Positions 1 through 10,295 of a DNA stretch of 64,000 nt are shown one piece after another. The DNA lies in the NCBI GenBank assembly GCA_020064725.1, contig JAGTWJ010000019.1, forward strand, positions 1,240,001-1,304,000. The letters are read 5' to 3'. Made by a program: the position numbers and the translations under genes. This DNA comes from Drechslerella dactyloides. Its lineage: Eukaryota; Ascomycota; Orbiliomycetes; Orbiliales; Orbiliaceae. The notes beneath the pieces are model-generated. The model saw nothing but the letters and a program-made list of their open reading frames with translations. It had not been told where the DNA came from and ran no database searches. Numbering within the stretch: the first letter of the stretch is position 1; every line of letters starts with the position of its first letter.

Positions 1-1497
1 ATTATAATTATAACCTGCCGTTTTCAGTAATTTATATTCTGATGTTTCCGGATCTCCAGTGTTCCCGATTTGTCGAGCTTGCTCTATTTTATGTGATTGA
101 CGGGGTCTGAATTGTATATGTGCGAGAGATGTAGCATGTAGTCCGGAAGCAGGGGTGCGACCATCACCGTGAGACTATTTGTGTCTTGCAGGGAGTACTC
201 AGCTCCTCGGCAGCTGATCCACCGAGATCCTCATGCCTCATCGCTCCGGCTTCGCTTCATGCATAGAACCCTCGGATTATATATATAGCGGTCTCGCAGC
301 GCGGCAACGAAGGATTAGTTTACGAGACCAGCACGTAGGTAGAAAGAATATATATGCATACCTGCGTATTTTTCTAGATGTATAAGGCCGGCCCTACGGG
401 CCATATATATAAGGGTACGTATGGTCTCGTAAACCAGACCCTCCCGTGGAACTGTGTAGGTTTAGCTTGCGAGACCAGGTACGTACCCAGATAGGTGAGT
501 TGTTGCGTATGTATGCGTGTGCGACTCGTATGTGTTTGATCATAGGTGAAATATGAGAATTGAGCACCCTACCAGGGAGGCCGGAGACCTCGGGAGAATC
601 TAGTAGATATTTATATATGTGTGTATGGCAATGAAGGGTTTGGTTTACGAGACTAGGTGTGCGTGCGTGTGTGCGTGTGTGCGTTTGTGCGTGTGCAGGT
701 GTAGACAAATATTTTCCCTCAGATGAATTGAGCGTGACATTTATCCTCAAACTTAACCTATATATATATAGCTAGAGAGAGCAAAGGCGGGTGAAAATGA
801 GGTATTGCTGCATTTATCAATACATAATTAATGGTTCGAGTGAGCCAGAATTACCTGGGAAGTTCTTCCTCCAGAGTTTCCCTCCAGAAAAGTCGAGCTA
901 GTTTTTGCTGAGCACTTGCATTGAGAGACAGCAAAATGCCACATACAATTCATTCCAAACTGGGCACACTGGCCTCAGAAGTGGCCTCCAAGCTGGCTTC
1001 AACTAGTCTAGTAAGGCAGGATCATTCGGCGTCTGGTCTAGGAGTCCGCATTTCGTGAATTGAAGTATCCACGGAGGAATTGACAGCCAGCTTAATAGGT
1101 ATCTTCGAGCTTAGACTCAGGTATGTTGGATTGTAGCATATAAGCCCGATTCACTATACACATGAAGATTCAGAGACCGCAGGTAAGCAGGAGAGATCAA
1201 GTGCTTGTTATAGTAGTACCACCAACGAGATCTAGAGTCTTCAGCCCAGAAATTGATTTGAAAGGCTACCCGAAATTCTGGGGGCAGGTTTTCTCTTGAC
1301 AGTATATCTTCTATTGCATATACGAGACCAATAATGCCTGTCTACTGTCTATATGGGATCAAGATCTGGTCGATTTTAAAAGTTTCCGTAAATCCGCCGC
1401 GCTCGCATGCTAGTTACTCGGTATTATTAATACATCTGATTTACAGCGCCCCGTTGCACAGTCTCAGTTTAATATTCCCACCATCGCGAGATCATTA
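1..1497. other. Gene-free left edge with short CGAGACC repeats
   Basis: I see no convincing coding region here. The only long open frame (394-750, minus) reads through (GTGCGT)-type simple sequence and has low-complexity His/Thr-rich translation, so I do not call it. The stretch does hold several copies of a short TTTACGAGACC-like element (listed separately) and a purine/pyrimidine-alternating GTGCGT tract at about 655-697. Confidence 0.5.
284..660. repeat. Dispersed short repeat, core CGAGACC
   Basis: A short element with core CGAGACC recurs in both orientations: plus strand at about 317-331, 467-480 and 641-655 (last base of the core changed), minus strand at about 284-292 and 423-437. A further copy lies at 1319-1330. 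The copies at 423-437 (read on the minus strand) and 641-655 share the 13-mer TGGTTTACGAGAC. The copies at 317-331 and 423-437 share GTTTACGAGACC. Spacing is irregular, so this is not CRISPR or a tandem array. Function unknown; a binding-site cluster or decayed repeat are both possible. Confidence 0.45.
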
Positions 1498-2343
1498 CTA
1501 AGACTCTGCTTCATCCTCCGTTATCGACCCCAAGACATGCACTTTCTCTCTACTCCTCCGTCTCCAAACGTCAACGCCACTTTGGGCACCCCGCGGACCA
1601 GACCCCAGCGTAAACGAATTCCAATACCTTCTACTCCGCTTCCTACGATCGTACAATGCAGCCGCTCGAGATGCGGACAGTCCAGCGGGCCTTGCAACCT
1701 GCACTCTACGGTCCAGCAGCGCCGCGGTCAACTCTATCGCGCGAGTTGCGTAGTGGTATCTCGGCCTCTTGACGGGTACGTGATCGCGCTCAGCTTCTTC
1801 CTCACCGGAAGCATCACCATCATACTGCCAAGCGGAAAGCGTCGGGCATGTTCGTCGGTTGTGTCCGCACTGTCGACACGCACCGCAAGCTTGCAACCGC
1901 GGATCTGGTTGTCTAGGAGTTTCGGGTGACTGCCTCTTCCGCTTGAGACGTGGGGAGTAGCCATTGTTCAGCGCGCAGTCCCTTGAGATGTGGCCGGGGT
2001 TACCGCAGGTGAGGCAGCGCTCTTCTTCGCATTCGACGTCGGTGTCGAGTGAATAGTTGTCGACGTCGGAGTTGGAGTCGGAGGGGGAGCTGGAGTCTGA
2101 CTTCATGTCCTCTTCGGTGGGGTAGTAGTAAGCGTACGTTTCCTCATCCATATTCTCGACGTCGTCGGTATAGCATGGAGGCGAGCGGCGCCTCCTATCG
2201 ATTATCTCGCTGCTACGGCGGGAAAGCTTCTCGTCAGCATGCATGCAATATCTATAATGTGGTCCACGGGCTTGGATGCTGGTGGAAAGGATGATGACAT
2301 ACGCGTGCTGCGGGTAGTAGTAAGCTACGTAAGGTCCGGACAT
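1498..2343 (-). CDS. CCHC zinc-knuckle protein (copy 1)
   Basis: Probable nucleic-acid-binding protein with two retroviral-type zinc knuckles, both fitting C-x2-C-x4-H-x4-C: CLTCGNPGHISRDC and CGACRQCGHNRRTC. The flanks are acidic/Ser-rich (N-terminal) and Arg-rich (C-terminal). The start, MSGPYVAYYYP, resembles the start of the second zinc-knuckle gene 3 kb away (MSGFYGQ), and both knuckles align with that paralogue, including the ALNxGYS stretch between them. The open frame is 281 residues. A possible in-frame intron lies at 2213-2302 (donor GTATGT, acceptor TAG, 90 bp, a multiple of three). Removing it gives 251 residues and places an early intron much as in the paralogue. The specific function is not recognisable. 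Confidence 0.7.
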   Translation of the reverse strand: MSGPYVAYYYPQHAYVIILSTSIQARGPHYRYCMHADEKLSRRSSEIIDRRRRSPPCYTDDVENMDEETYAYYYPTEEDMKSDSSSPSDSNSDVDNYSLDTDVECEEERCLTCGNPGHISRDCALNNGYSPRLKRKRQSPETPRQPDPRLQACGACRQCGHNRRTCPTLSAWQYDGDASGEEEAERDHVPVKRPRYHYATRAIELTAALLDRRVQVARPAGLSASRAAALYDRRKRSRRYWNSFTLGSGPRGAQSGVDVWRRRSREKVHVLGSITEDEAES

Positions 2344-3087
2344 CTTGATGATAGATAATCGGCAAGGAATGGTTTGATCAATTGAACATGATGAGATAAA
2401 GTGTAAACCAGTTTACGATACATACCTAGGTATCTGGGAAACGTTATCCGTATACGTGCCAAGTGTTCGGAATACCTAGATTATGACAACAATTCTGTTA
2501 TGCCTCGGTGTATGATCATTTGTGAGGTTCGTGTTCGTGAGAAGGTTTCGTCTGGCCAGGAATAACTTGCTCACTGAACTTTAAACAGATTAGCTTTTCG
2601 CGTTGTCGGCGTCGTAATTTTTGCTGGGAGCCCCGTCTCGCAGGCTGCAGCAGCTGCGTAGCACAATGGTACCTAAGTAAGTACTGTGCCGGAATATCGG
2701 GGTGTATTGCTACGGTTATATGGCCGAAGAAGTTGTATAATTACGGTATTATTGCCTGGAGTATATATTTTCGTTGATAAAGCTGTAATAATATGGTATT
2801 ACAGCAATTCTTTGTTAGAGGATGGTATTCAGATTGTATTCAAAAACAGGTAAGGCGCTCAGATTATGATGTCTTGTGTTCATGCTATGCACATTGTAGT
2901 ATTCTAGCGGCAGTCTTGATCTACCAGCTTATAGAACTAGTACAGTAGGAAATCATATAGAATGCGCGCAACCCTCAGAACCATTATATCGCCTTATGCG
3001 CCACTGCACGCGTCACCGCTAGTCTACCCATTTCGTAGCCAACTCCTAGCACCCTCGCGGTTGCCTTGCCTGAATCTCTCGACGCCA
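2344..3087. other. Intergenic stretch
   Basis: AT-rich sequence upstream of the first zinc-knuckle gene and downstream of the 3088-3756 open frame. I see no gene or RNA here. Confidence 0.5.
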
Positions 3088-3756
3088 TCAGATATCGATG
3101 TCTCCATCTATGCGAATGTTCTCTCTGTCTTCCCAGACCTTTTCCGGGTTGGAAACTGCGCTGACTTCCGGATGTTCTTTTCTGTACCTATGTTTTAACC
3201 TTGCAGTCTCTTCGCAGCCAGGGTAGCAGTCTGCCACGTCAAGCAAATCCTGCTGCCACTTCTGCAAGGGCTGTCCAACAGCTCCATCGGAATCGAAAAA
3301 ACCGGGTGGGAATTGCTGCTCGACGTATTCGCCGATTTCCCGTAGTCTCTCTAGTTCCTGATCGAACGGCGCATCTCCTCCAGCATTATCACTTTTTTCC
3401 TGGGCTCCGTCGACGTCCATAGGCATGGGATTCAATCGTTCGCTCTTCCTCGATGCCTCGGGCCTCTCCTCCGGTTGACTTTTGGCGCCTCTACCGCGTT
3501 GTCCCCTGCCTCTTTTCGTTGGTCCTTCCCTGCCACTTGCTGGCTCGACCCCGGCTGTAGACAATGGAAGTTCCCCTGGATGATCTTCGCTCCGAAGTGG
3601 TTGCGCTCTAGGAGGAAGTGGAAACCTGTATTGGAAGAACGTCCACGCGAAGCGGACGAATAGGTATATCGGATTAGCCGTAGAGGGCGTCCTCAACGGT
3701 CGGTTGTGGAGCATCCGTAAGGTATCAAGAAAATGTGCCTCTGAGAAGTGAGCCAC
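3088..3756 (-). CDS. Hypothetical protein, 222 residues
   Basis: Uninterrupted 222-residue frame I do not recognise. It has a hydrophobic/aromatic stretch near the N-terminus (about residues 30-48, YLFVRFAWTFFQYRF), a basic Gly/Arg segment (KRGRGQRGRGAK) at about 82-93, and a C-terminal region with a polar helical look (KWQQDLLDVADCYPGCEETARLKHRY). The mixed composition and a plausible ATG favour a real gene, but the start is uncertain and an upstream exon cannot be excluded. It shares strand with the zinc-knuckle genes on either side. Confidence 0.4.
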   Translation of the reverse strand: MAHFSEAHFLDTLRMLHNRPLRTPSTANPIYLFVRFAWTFFQYRFPLPPRAQPLRSEDHPGELPLSTAGVEPASGREGPTKRGRGQRGRGAKSQPEERPEASRKSERLNPMPMDVDGAQEKSDNAGGDAPFDQELERLREIGEYVEQQFPPGFFDSDGAVGQPLQKWQQDLLDVADCYPGCEETARLKHRYRKEHPEVSAVSNPEKVWEDRENIRIDGDIDI

Positions 3757-4255
3757 AAAGGTATTTTCCTAGACGACGTAAGCTTAGCCCTAACGTCCAC
3801 TGCGTGCATGATGTTGTTTTAAGACCATGAAAACATACTTTGACTGTAAAACAGAAGGCTCCTTGGTCGAAGACATGGTGAATATTCTTGTTGAGGGTAA
3901 TCAAGTTATCCTCTACCGCTGTTGGGTCGGAAGGTAGCCCTTGCCTACCGCTGCGCCTCTTGCTGAGATTATTTAAATCCCACTGGCGTGGTTATAGGTA
4001 AGTAGGTTAGCATAGCTATATAGCTGGTATCAAACGTTTTGTAATATCGGCGGTAAGCCTTACGAATGCACGCTCCTTTTCAGGAACTATGTGGGCCGCG
4101 TCCAGCGGATCAAGGATGCCCGTCATCTTGCATGTTACATCTCGAGCTTTAATGGACATTGAAGCATTGGACATCGCAAATTCAAGGCGGCTTTTTATGA
4201 CTTGGCCCGTTTGATGTTTAATTTCGAGATCGTTCGTCTAGATGCGAGCACAGCG
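3757..4255. other. Intergenic stretch
   Basis: No coding or RNA feature recognised between the two hypothetical minus-strand genes. Confidence 0.45.
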
Positions 4256-4928
4256 TTAGCGCCACCTGAAACACATTTGGTATATCTTCATCGGAAATTC
4301 TGTATCATGTACCCAGGCACTGTTCCAGAGTCTGAAGACTGGATTTGAGTCGAGACTCTCCTTGTTGGGTGCTGCCCAGTCTCGGAAGCTCGAGAGTACC
4401 TCGTACTCCTGGTTGTCGAAATATTCCACTATACGCAAATCAACTTGTCAAAGAGGCAATTCTGAATTGTTAGGGTCGTCATGAGATCATACATGGGTAA
4501 TAGTAATACCGAGCTTCTGTGAGTACTTCATTGGACACGGCGGCAGCGTCAGTCTCCAGCCGCGAGAACAGTTCCCGAATCTGAGATTGATCCGTCAAAC
4601 GTGCTGGCGATAAAACGCCGTTTTTTCCGCCGGTGAGCGCAAAGCAGGCTAGGAGCAATGTCCCGTGATGAATACCAGCTCTTTTATTGAAGAGGTCGAT
4701 ATCTTTCTTAGTAGTGAGCAAAAATGCGTCCTCCGTTTCGTCATAGTCAGCAGGGTCTTGACCCTCAATCACTTGGTCCAACGCGTAAGGTTGGAGGAAT
4801 ATGCCTCCGATGTCATCATATGAAGGATGATTGATGGCAATGACCTTAATACGTTCCGGAGCGGGCATGCGGTGGGGTGTGACGTTCCAGGCGCTGAGGG
4901 CCTCTTTGACAAATTTTTGAGTCGACAT
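4256..4928 (-). CDS. Hypothetical two-exon protein, 202 residues
   Basis: Exons 4493-4928 and 4256-4428, intron 4429-4492 (64 bp, donor GTATGA, acceptor TAG, CTAAC branch-like site). Splicing joins T|TG as Leu and keeps the frame, giving ...RYYYYP-LEYFDNQEYEV.... The protein begins MSTQKFVKEALSAWNV and has a globular composition, without signal peptide or membrane helix. I do not recognise a family. The clean splice continuity across two independent open frames supports a real gene. Confidence 0.6.
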
Positions 4929-5449
4929 TTTGGATTACCCGTAGTTGTACGAGTAGGAAGAAAATTCCTAGAGAAGAAGTCAGGTGTCGTGCAAAATACG
5001 TAGTTGAATAAATGGATATACAGAGGAAAGAGGCTGGTGGGATGGAGATGGAGAGAGAACAAGCTTGCAAGGAGAAATGTCCTCAAAACCTTACGCTGAG
5101 ACTTAACAGAATGCCACAAACTCAATCTAGATGCTTCTCAAACGTGGCAAACTTACCACGACCCACAATTGAAATTCCACAGAACATTATTCTTGCGAAT
5201 ACTCCCTCCTGAAAACAAGGGGAAACAAACAAATACATCAAGCAATGGCCTATCTGGATCTAAATTACTGTCTAGCCTTTGTCTGAAAGGTATCAAAGGG
5301 TTTGATGTGATATCACCAACCGATTCAGATTCAGTCCCTGAATTTAGTATATGCCACTGATGCGTAATGGACAAGGTACTTGCCATTAAGTCAGTTGCAA
5401 AATCGCATTATCCCAGTAGGCCAGCAATAGATTATTCAGTTAACAAACT
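4929..5449. other. Intergenic stretch
   Basis: Promoter side of the two-exon hypothetical gene and 3' side of the second zinc-knuckle gene. The small overlapping frames here show no protein character. Confidence 0.45.
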
Positions 5450-6429
5450 CTAGCTACCCCAGTTGATCGATAGATTGATCCCCCTAATGATATCCTCCTT
5501 GCTCACCCTCGCCTTCGCCGCCGTCTTCTTCACCCCGCCGCCGCGCGCCGCCAGCGGCGTGAACGGTTTACCCCTCTTCGCCGTTTGCTTAGGTCGTACC
5601 TGCACCTCCTCCTCCGCTTGCATCCGCCATGCTTCTTCACTGTAATTCGCATTATAGTTTCCACGGCCGCCAGCGGCAGTAAGTGGGTTGAATGGCTTTC
5701 CACGTCTTGCTGTCTGTAGTTTGGCGGCTGGTGGCGAGCGCTGCACGGGGAGAGTTGCTGTCTGCTTTGAAGTCTTCGGTTTCGAGGTTTGCTTCTTTGG
5801 GGTAGTGATCGCAGGTGCTGCTTTCTTTGCTGTGACCTTTTTGGCAGATGTACTAGCGGCTTTAACCTCTGCTTTTGGCTTCTTGACGGTCGTCGTCGTC
5901 GTCGTCGTCGTGACGGTGGTGACAAATTCTTCTTCCTGCGAGTGAGGTTGTACGCCCAGCAGTTTTGGACAGGTGCGTCTATCGTGGCCGATTTCACGAC
6001 AGGCGCCACATGCTTTCTCCTCTGCTGGCTTTGCCGGTTTCGATATCTTTGGAGGTGGAGGTGGCGGTGGAGGTGGAGGTGGAGGATGAGGGGCTTGTGC
6101 CTTCTTTTCCTTCTTCGAGTAGCCTTTGTTTAGAGCGCAGTTGCGGGAATCGTGGCCTGTGTTCCCGCAGGTGCGGCACTTCTTCGCGGCAGCCGGCTTA
6201 CGCTGGTTGTTTTCCATTTTTATTCTGGCGCGGTGGGCTTCGAAGGGTCGTGCATCGTGCATATCGATGTCGTCGTCCGAGTCGTATTCATATTTGTATG
6301 CTGGCGGTGGGGACCATCCGTCCCCGTCGTCACTAGATGTTTCCACAACGTGTTAGAGGGTGTTCTGAATTGCAATTGTATCGAAGAAGGATAGGAGGTG
6401 ACGTACAATTGACCGTAGAAGCCGGACAT
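5450..6429 (-). CDS. CCHC zinc-knuckle protein (copy 2)
   Basis: Exons 6407-6429 and 5450-6332, intron 6333-6406 (74 bp, donor GTACGT, acceptor TAG preceded by CTAAC). The short first exon encodes MSGFYGQ and joins in frame to DDGDGWSPPPAYKY, giving 301 residues. It has two zinc knuckles of C-x2-C-x4-H-x4-C form (CRTCGNTGHDSRNC, CGACREIGHDRRTC), separated by a run of 12 prolines. Next come a Thr-rich run, a Lys/Ala/Thr-rich basic region, and two copies of an RGKPFxPLxAxGG motif near the C-terminus. It is paralogous to the gene at 1498-2343, which lacks the polyproline and RGKPF repeats. Likely an RNA- or DNA-binding protein; the exact role is unknown. Confidence 0.75.
6051..6090. repeat. GGTGGA trinucleotide tract (polyproline codons)
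   Basis: A (GGTGGA)n-like tract inside the second zinc-knuckle gene encodes the proline run on the minus strand. It is likely length-variable. Confidence 0.6.
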
Positions 6430-6947
6430 CGTTGTCTCTAGAATGATATGGAATGGTGGAGTGTCTGCAAAATTTATAAAATAGCGGTAGAAAGATGGTG
6501 GAGTACATGTATTCCTGAACTTGTCTCGCAGGCCGGGCCGCCGTCCTGAACCGAATATGCCATGTGGAGGACAAAGTTTAAAATCAGAAAAGTTCTCATT
6601 GCCCCTCGATAGGGGCTGCCCGACCCGCGTCGCCCCCATCATCCAATCGCGAGCTCATGTGAATTGGTTCATCCGGGATCCAGAAGTTCAGGCACGATAT
6701 ACCGGGCTCGGACCCGCATCCGCGAAATTGGCCACTCACGCGGAGTCACGAGACATACCGCAGCGCGTTCCGCCGTCTTAGTCAGCGGATTGCAGGCCAT
6801 GTGCATGTAATAGTTTCACCGCTGCGGGGTAGCTGAGTTGGTAGATTAGTTGCGATACTCATCGTGTGTTCATCGGTGTCGGATGGCCAGGCTTTTCATT
6901 GTATCTTCCGGTTGGTAAGGTTGGTTGTGCTGTTCCCGCTGCGTGAA
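6430..6947. other. Divergent promoter region between zinc-knuckle copy 2 and LanC-like gene
   Basis: This 518 bp stretch separates two divergent genes. A segment at 6824-6845 (GCGGGGTAGCTGAGTTGGTAGA) resembles the 5' half of a tRNA and matches the pol III A-box form TRGCNNARYNGG. No matching acceptor 3' strand or B-box follows, so I do not call a tRNA gene. Confidence 0.4.
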
Positions 6948-8315
6948 ATGCAACAGCCGCAACGATCCGTTGACAGCACCGTGAACCACGCGATACGAGA
7001 CGTCGAGATGTCAGAATCGGAATCGGCATCACAACAGCCAGAGGCGGAGGAGCAAGCGGGAGAAAGGCACCATCAGCGGCTGCTTTCCATAATCCCCAAA
7101 CAAAGACCCCTCAGGCCCGACCCGTCCGGCCGCTACTTCATCAACGAGGCCCAGCATGATTCCACCCGCCTCGCGGCAAGAATGATCCCACTCGCCGCCC
7201 CGCACCTCCTCGCCTCCCTCACCAATCTCCTCGCCACGGCCCCGCCGTCGCTCCCATGGTCCGGTGCCTTCGCCAAGGGCCTCTACTGCGGCCTCTTCGT
7301 CGGCCCGACCAGCATCGCTTACCTCTTCCTCTGGCTGTCCAAAACGCACCCGGACCTGCTCATCGATGGCAAGTCACCGGCCGACTACTGCGCCGCCTAC
7401 CTCGCTCTCGACCAGGACAAATACGGGCCGGAGGAAACCAACCGGTCCGGCTGCAGCCTCAACCATGAGTTCATGTGCTACAATGCCGTCAAGGCCTGCC
7501 ACACGCAGGACCTGCGGTACGTCCGCGCGTTCGTCGACAACATCGACAAGCTGACGATGCGCCCCGCGTTCATCGAGGTGCTCTTCGGGCGCGCGGGGCT
7601 GCTGAGCCTCATGCGCACGGTCAAGTACTTCGTCCCCGCGGCCGGCGAGATACTCGACCCACACGTGGATGCCGTCATCGAGCATTGCCTCTCCTACGAC
7701 CCGTGGACCTTCGGCGTCCGTCCGGACCATCAGAAGCGGTACATTGGCGCCGCGCACGGCGACATTGGCATCATCGCGAGCATCGTCCTATCAAACGCGA
7801 GCTACGCGCCGCGCGTGCAGCCGCGATTGGAAAGGATCCTCGCTCTGCAGCTGGAGGATGGGAACTGGCCGGCCTGCGATGATGACGACAGTGAGAAGAA
7901 AGGAGAGGAGCTAGTGCAGTTCTGTCACGGCGCACCGGGGATGATATGGTGTCTTGTTGCGATCCAGCCGTTCTTCCCGGACCTGCGCGACCGGATCGAG
8001 GCGGCAGTCGATAAGGCGAGAGGGGTGGTGTGGGAGAAGGGAATGTTGACGAAGGAGCCCTGTCTGTGCCATGGGATCACGGGGAACGCGCTGACGTTGA
8101 CGGAGCCACAGAGGAGCCATTTTCTGTTCTACGCGACGGCGGGGATCGTGAAGAACGGGCTGGCGGATGGCGCGTTCGAGAAGAGCAGTGACGAGTCCGG
8201 GCTGTGGTGGTCCGAGGCGGGGAGAGCGTGGGGGTGGATGATGATGGATTACGAGCAGAGCGGGCGGGGGAACAGCCTGCGCGACATTGGCTTTCCGGGT
8301 GTAACCAATCCGTGA
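6948..8315 (+). CDS. LanC-like (lanthionine synthetase C-like) protein
   Basis: 455 residues from the chosen ATG at 6948; the frame stays open back to 6864. The three LanC-family signatures are present in order: AAHGDIG with His270, FCHGAPG with Cys326/His327, and CLCHGITGN with Cys374/His375. In LanC enzymes and animal LANCL proteins, the Cys of the second motif and the Cys-His of the third bind the catalytic zinc, and all are kept here. The first ~60 residues are polar and probably disordered. Eukaryotic LanC-like proteins are cytosolic or membrane-associated and have been linked to glutathione addition chemistry. No lanthipeptide precursor or LanB-like dehydratase is visible nearby, so a housekeeping rather than natural-product role is the default inference. 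Confidence 0.88.
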   Translation: MQQPQRSVDSTVNHAIRDVEMSESESASQQPEAEEQAGERHHQRLLSIIPKQRPLRPDPSGRYFINEAQHDSTRLAARMIPLAAPHLLASLTNLLATAPPSLPWSGAFAKGLYCGLFVGPTSIAYLFLWLSKTHPDLLIDGKSPADYCAAYLALDQDKYGPEETNRSGCSLNHEFMCYNAVKACHTQDLRYVRAFVDNIDKLTMRPAFIEVLFGRAGLLSLMRTVKYFVPAAGEILDPHVDAVIEHCLSYDPWTFGVRPDHQKRYIGAAHGDIGIIASIVLSNASYAPRVQPRLERILALQLEDGNWPACDDDDSEKKGEELVQFCHGAPGMIWCLVAIQPFFPDLRDRIEAAVDKARGVVWEKGMLTKEPCLCHGITGNALTLTEPQRSHFLFYATAGIVKNGLADGAFEKSSDESGLWWSEAGRAWGWMMMDYEQSGRGNSLRDIGFPGVTNP

Positions 8316-8512
8316 TTTTTGCAATCCTTTGGAGTAATATATATGAGTGTTCATGTGTCCTAGGAGATAGGCATACCTAAATGCCTAATCAAAGACACAA
8401 GATCTAGCGGCACTTTTTATGGAACCACGCCCTCTCTGAATGTCATCCAAAAAGTTCCGTCGATGCATATTCCCAATCAGCGGGTCGGCTTTTTCAAGCA
8501 CATCGTTCAGCA

Positions 8513-8782
8513 TCATGCTGTGGGTTTTTTCTGTGAGAGGTGATTTCCGTAACAGCCGTTACACCAGAGCGAGTCCCATTGGCCGCCATACGTCGTTATC
8601 AGCTTGGCCTTCTTATCTTGGAGACAGCGATCGCATTTGAAGGCCAGAGGGGCAGCAAGCCGATACTGCTGTAGCAGGCCTTTGGCCTGGAACGTCTTGA
8701 TGATATTCAGATCAGGCGGCGGTTCCATTGTCCTGTTCTTATATTGCAGCCGGTCAGCGTGTCTGTTGGATAACCATTTCAA
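8513..8782 (-). CDS. Small Cys4 zinc-finger-like protein
   Basis: Open frame of up to 89 residues. A better-placed ATG (context ACAATGG, about 8728) would give 71. It carries two CxxC pairs, KCDRC and WCNGC, about 24 residues apart, consistent with one zinc ribbon or treble-clef site. The rest is LQQYRLAAPLAF followed by DKKAKLITTYGGQW. I do not recognise a named family. A GTAAGA donor near the upstream edge could mean another 5' exon. Confidence 0.45.
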   Translation of the reverse strand: MKWLSNRHADRLQYKNRTMEPPPDLNIIKTFQAKGLLQQYRLAAPLAFKCDRCLQDKKAKLITTYGGQWDSLWCNGCYGNHLSQKKPTA

Positions 8783-9772
8783 TCGAATGGGAAGAAACTC
8801 TTACGTTTGATGAACAATATGTGTAACTGTCACTAGTTTACAGCTGGGGGCCGTTCCGATTGACTTGAGTATGTGTGAAGATCGACCCCTGCCGCCTCGA
8901 GGCCAGATCTGTTGTTGCGGCTGAAAGATACCTTGAAGATTGACTAGGTTTGAAGATAGATTCTGCAATTAGGATGCTGACATGATCATAAAGCTATCTC
9001 GAGGCTGTGAGGGCCACAAGGTACATACCCTTTGGAAGTTTGTTAATTGTGATGATGCAGGGTTGTTGTAGTCGGCGATAGCTTAGCGTAGACGGTCCTG
9101 CCGCATGCGCATGCCGGAGATGCAATCACGGGCGATGGAAGCTCGTCCAATGCATCCAGCCCCGTAGTGCTAGTACAATTATATAATCCGACGCCTGGAT
9201 AGCAATTGTCTAAATCTAGACCGCTGCGGAACAAGAACGATTCAGCACTCGAGCGTTCGCAATTCGGGTCGCGAATGGTGACAAATCGGCGACGGGCGGC
9301 ACAGCCGGCGCACCGAAATAGCGGCCGTGTCGTCATGCCAAGCGTCCTTATTTAAGTCGACCCCACCACCCACAATATTACACCCCTCATCCCATCCCAT
9401 CCATCCCATCCATCCCCATCTGACTATTATATACATCCACCGTCGTATAATCGTATAAGGGCAGCAAGTACACAAGTAGACGGCTATCCGAGGCTTACCG
9501 CTTACATAAAGTCCATCGCGCTGCATTCTGCAGGTCCTCTCGAACTGCTCCACGTCGACCGTCGCAACTTGCCTGGATTAATTTGATATCACACCGTTTC
9601 CCCATTCGTCCCATCCCCGCCCTTCCACTACTTCTTCTATAAATACCCCCCCTCCCCCTCCCATCCGCTCTCGAGGCCGGCCGCTCTCCACCGCCTCGTA
9701 CCTCCACCGCCCACCATTTCTTTCCTACGCCGCTTCTTCTCCTCCGGATCCTCGTCCGTGTCGCCCGCAGCC
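8783..9772. other. Intergenic stretch with CATCC microsatellite
   Basis: Upstream of the glutaredoxin gene. It holds a (CATCC)n-like microsatellite at about 9388-9416 and a pyrimidine-rich leader at about 9600-9770 just before the glutaredoxin ATG, typical of filamentous-fungal 5' regions. No gene seen. Confidence 0.5.
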
Positions 9773-10295
9773 ATGTCCGCCGCTAAGGTTAGCCTCACGA
9801 GACATCCATCTCCACCCCGCTTCCCCACATGGCGTTCCGACTCGCCGATGATACCATGAGATAGACCAGCTGCTGACCGTCCGTCAACGACAACAGGTAA
9901 AGGCCCAAGCCTTCATCAACGACAACCCCGTCGCCGTCTTCTCCAAGTCCTACTGCCCCTACTGCAAGGCCTCCAAAGCCCTCCTCACCGAGCTCAACGC
10001 CAACTTTCAAGTCATGGAACTCGACCAAGTTGGTAAGTACCTACCCTCCAACCATTCGATCACCCATACGCACCCCCGAACCCCCCCACGCCCGCACCAA
10101 TCGGCTACTAACGTCAGCATGACGGTACGTATAGACGACGGCGCGGAGATCCAGGCTGCCCTCAAAGAACTATCGGGACAATCCACCGTCCCAAACATCT
10201 TCATCGGCGGCGAACACATCGGCGGCAACAGCGACCTGCAAAGCAGGAAGAAGTCTGACCTTCCCAAGCTCCTTACGAGCGCGGGCGCCGTGTAG
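9773..10295 (+). CDS. Glutaredoxin, dithiol (CPYC) class
   Basis: Three exons: 9773-9787, 9897-10032 and 10135-10295, coding 103 residues. The five-codon first exon (MSAAK) joins to VKAQAFINDN. The second ends at MELDQV and joins through G|AC to DDGAEIQ. The active site SYCPYCK is the dithiol CPYC form. TVPNIFIGGEHIGGNSDL contains the cis-Pro glutathione-binding loop and the GG(x)D-type glutathione-contact segment. It reduces protein disulfides and glutathione mixed disulfides with GSH. No targeting sequence is visible, so it is probably cytosolic. Length and motifs match the yeast Grx1/Grx2 type. Confidence 0.93.

Noticed and set aside
6824..6900. tRNA-like 5' half with a good A-box upstream of the LanC-like gene.
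   Set aside because: No complementary 3' acceptor strand, no B-box/T-arm and no CCA-adjacent structure; at best a tRNA fragment.
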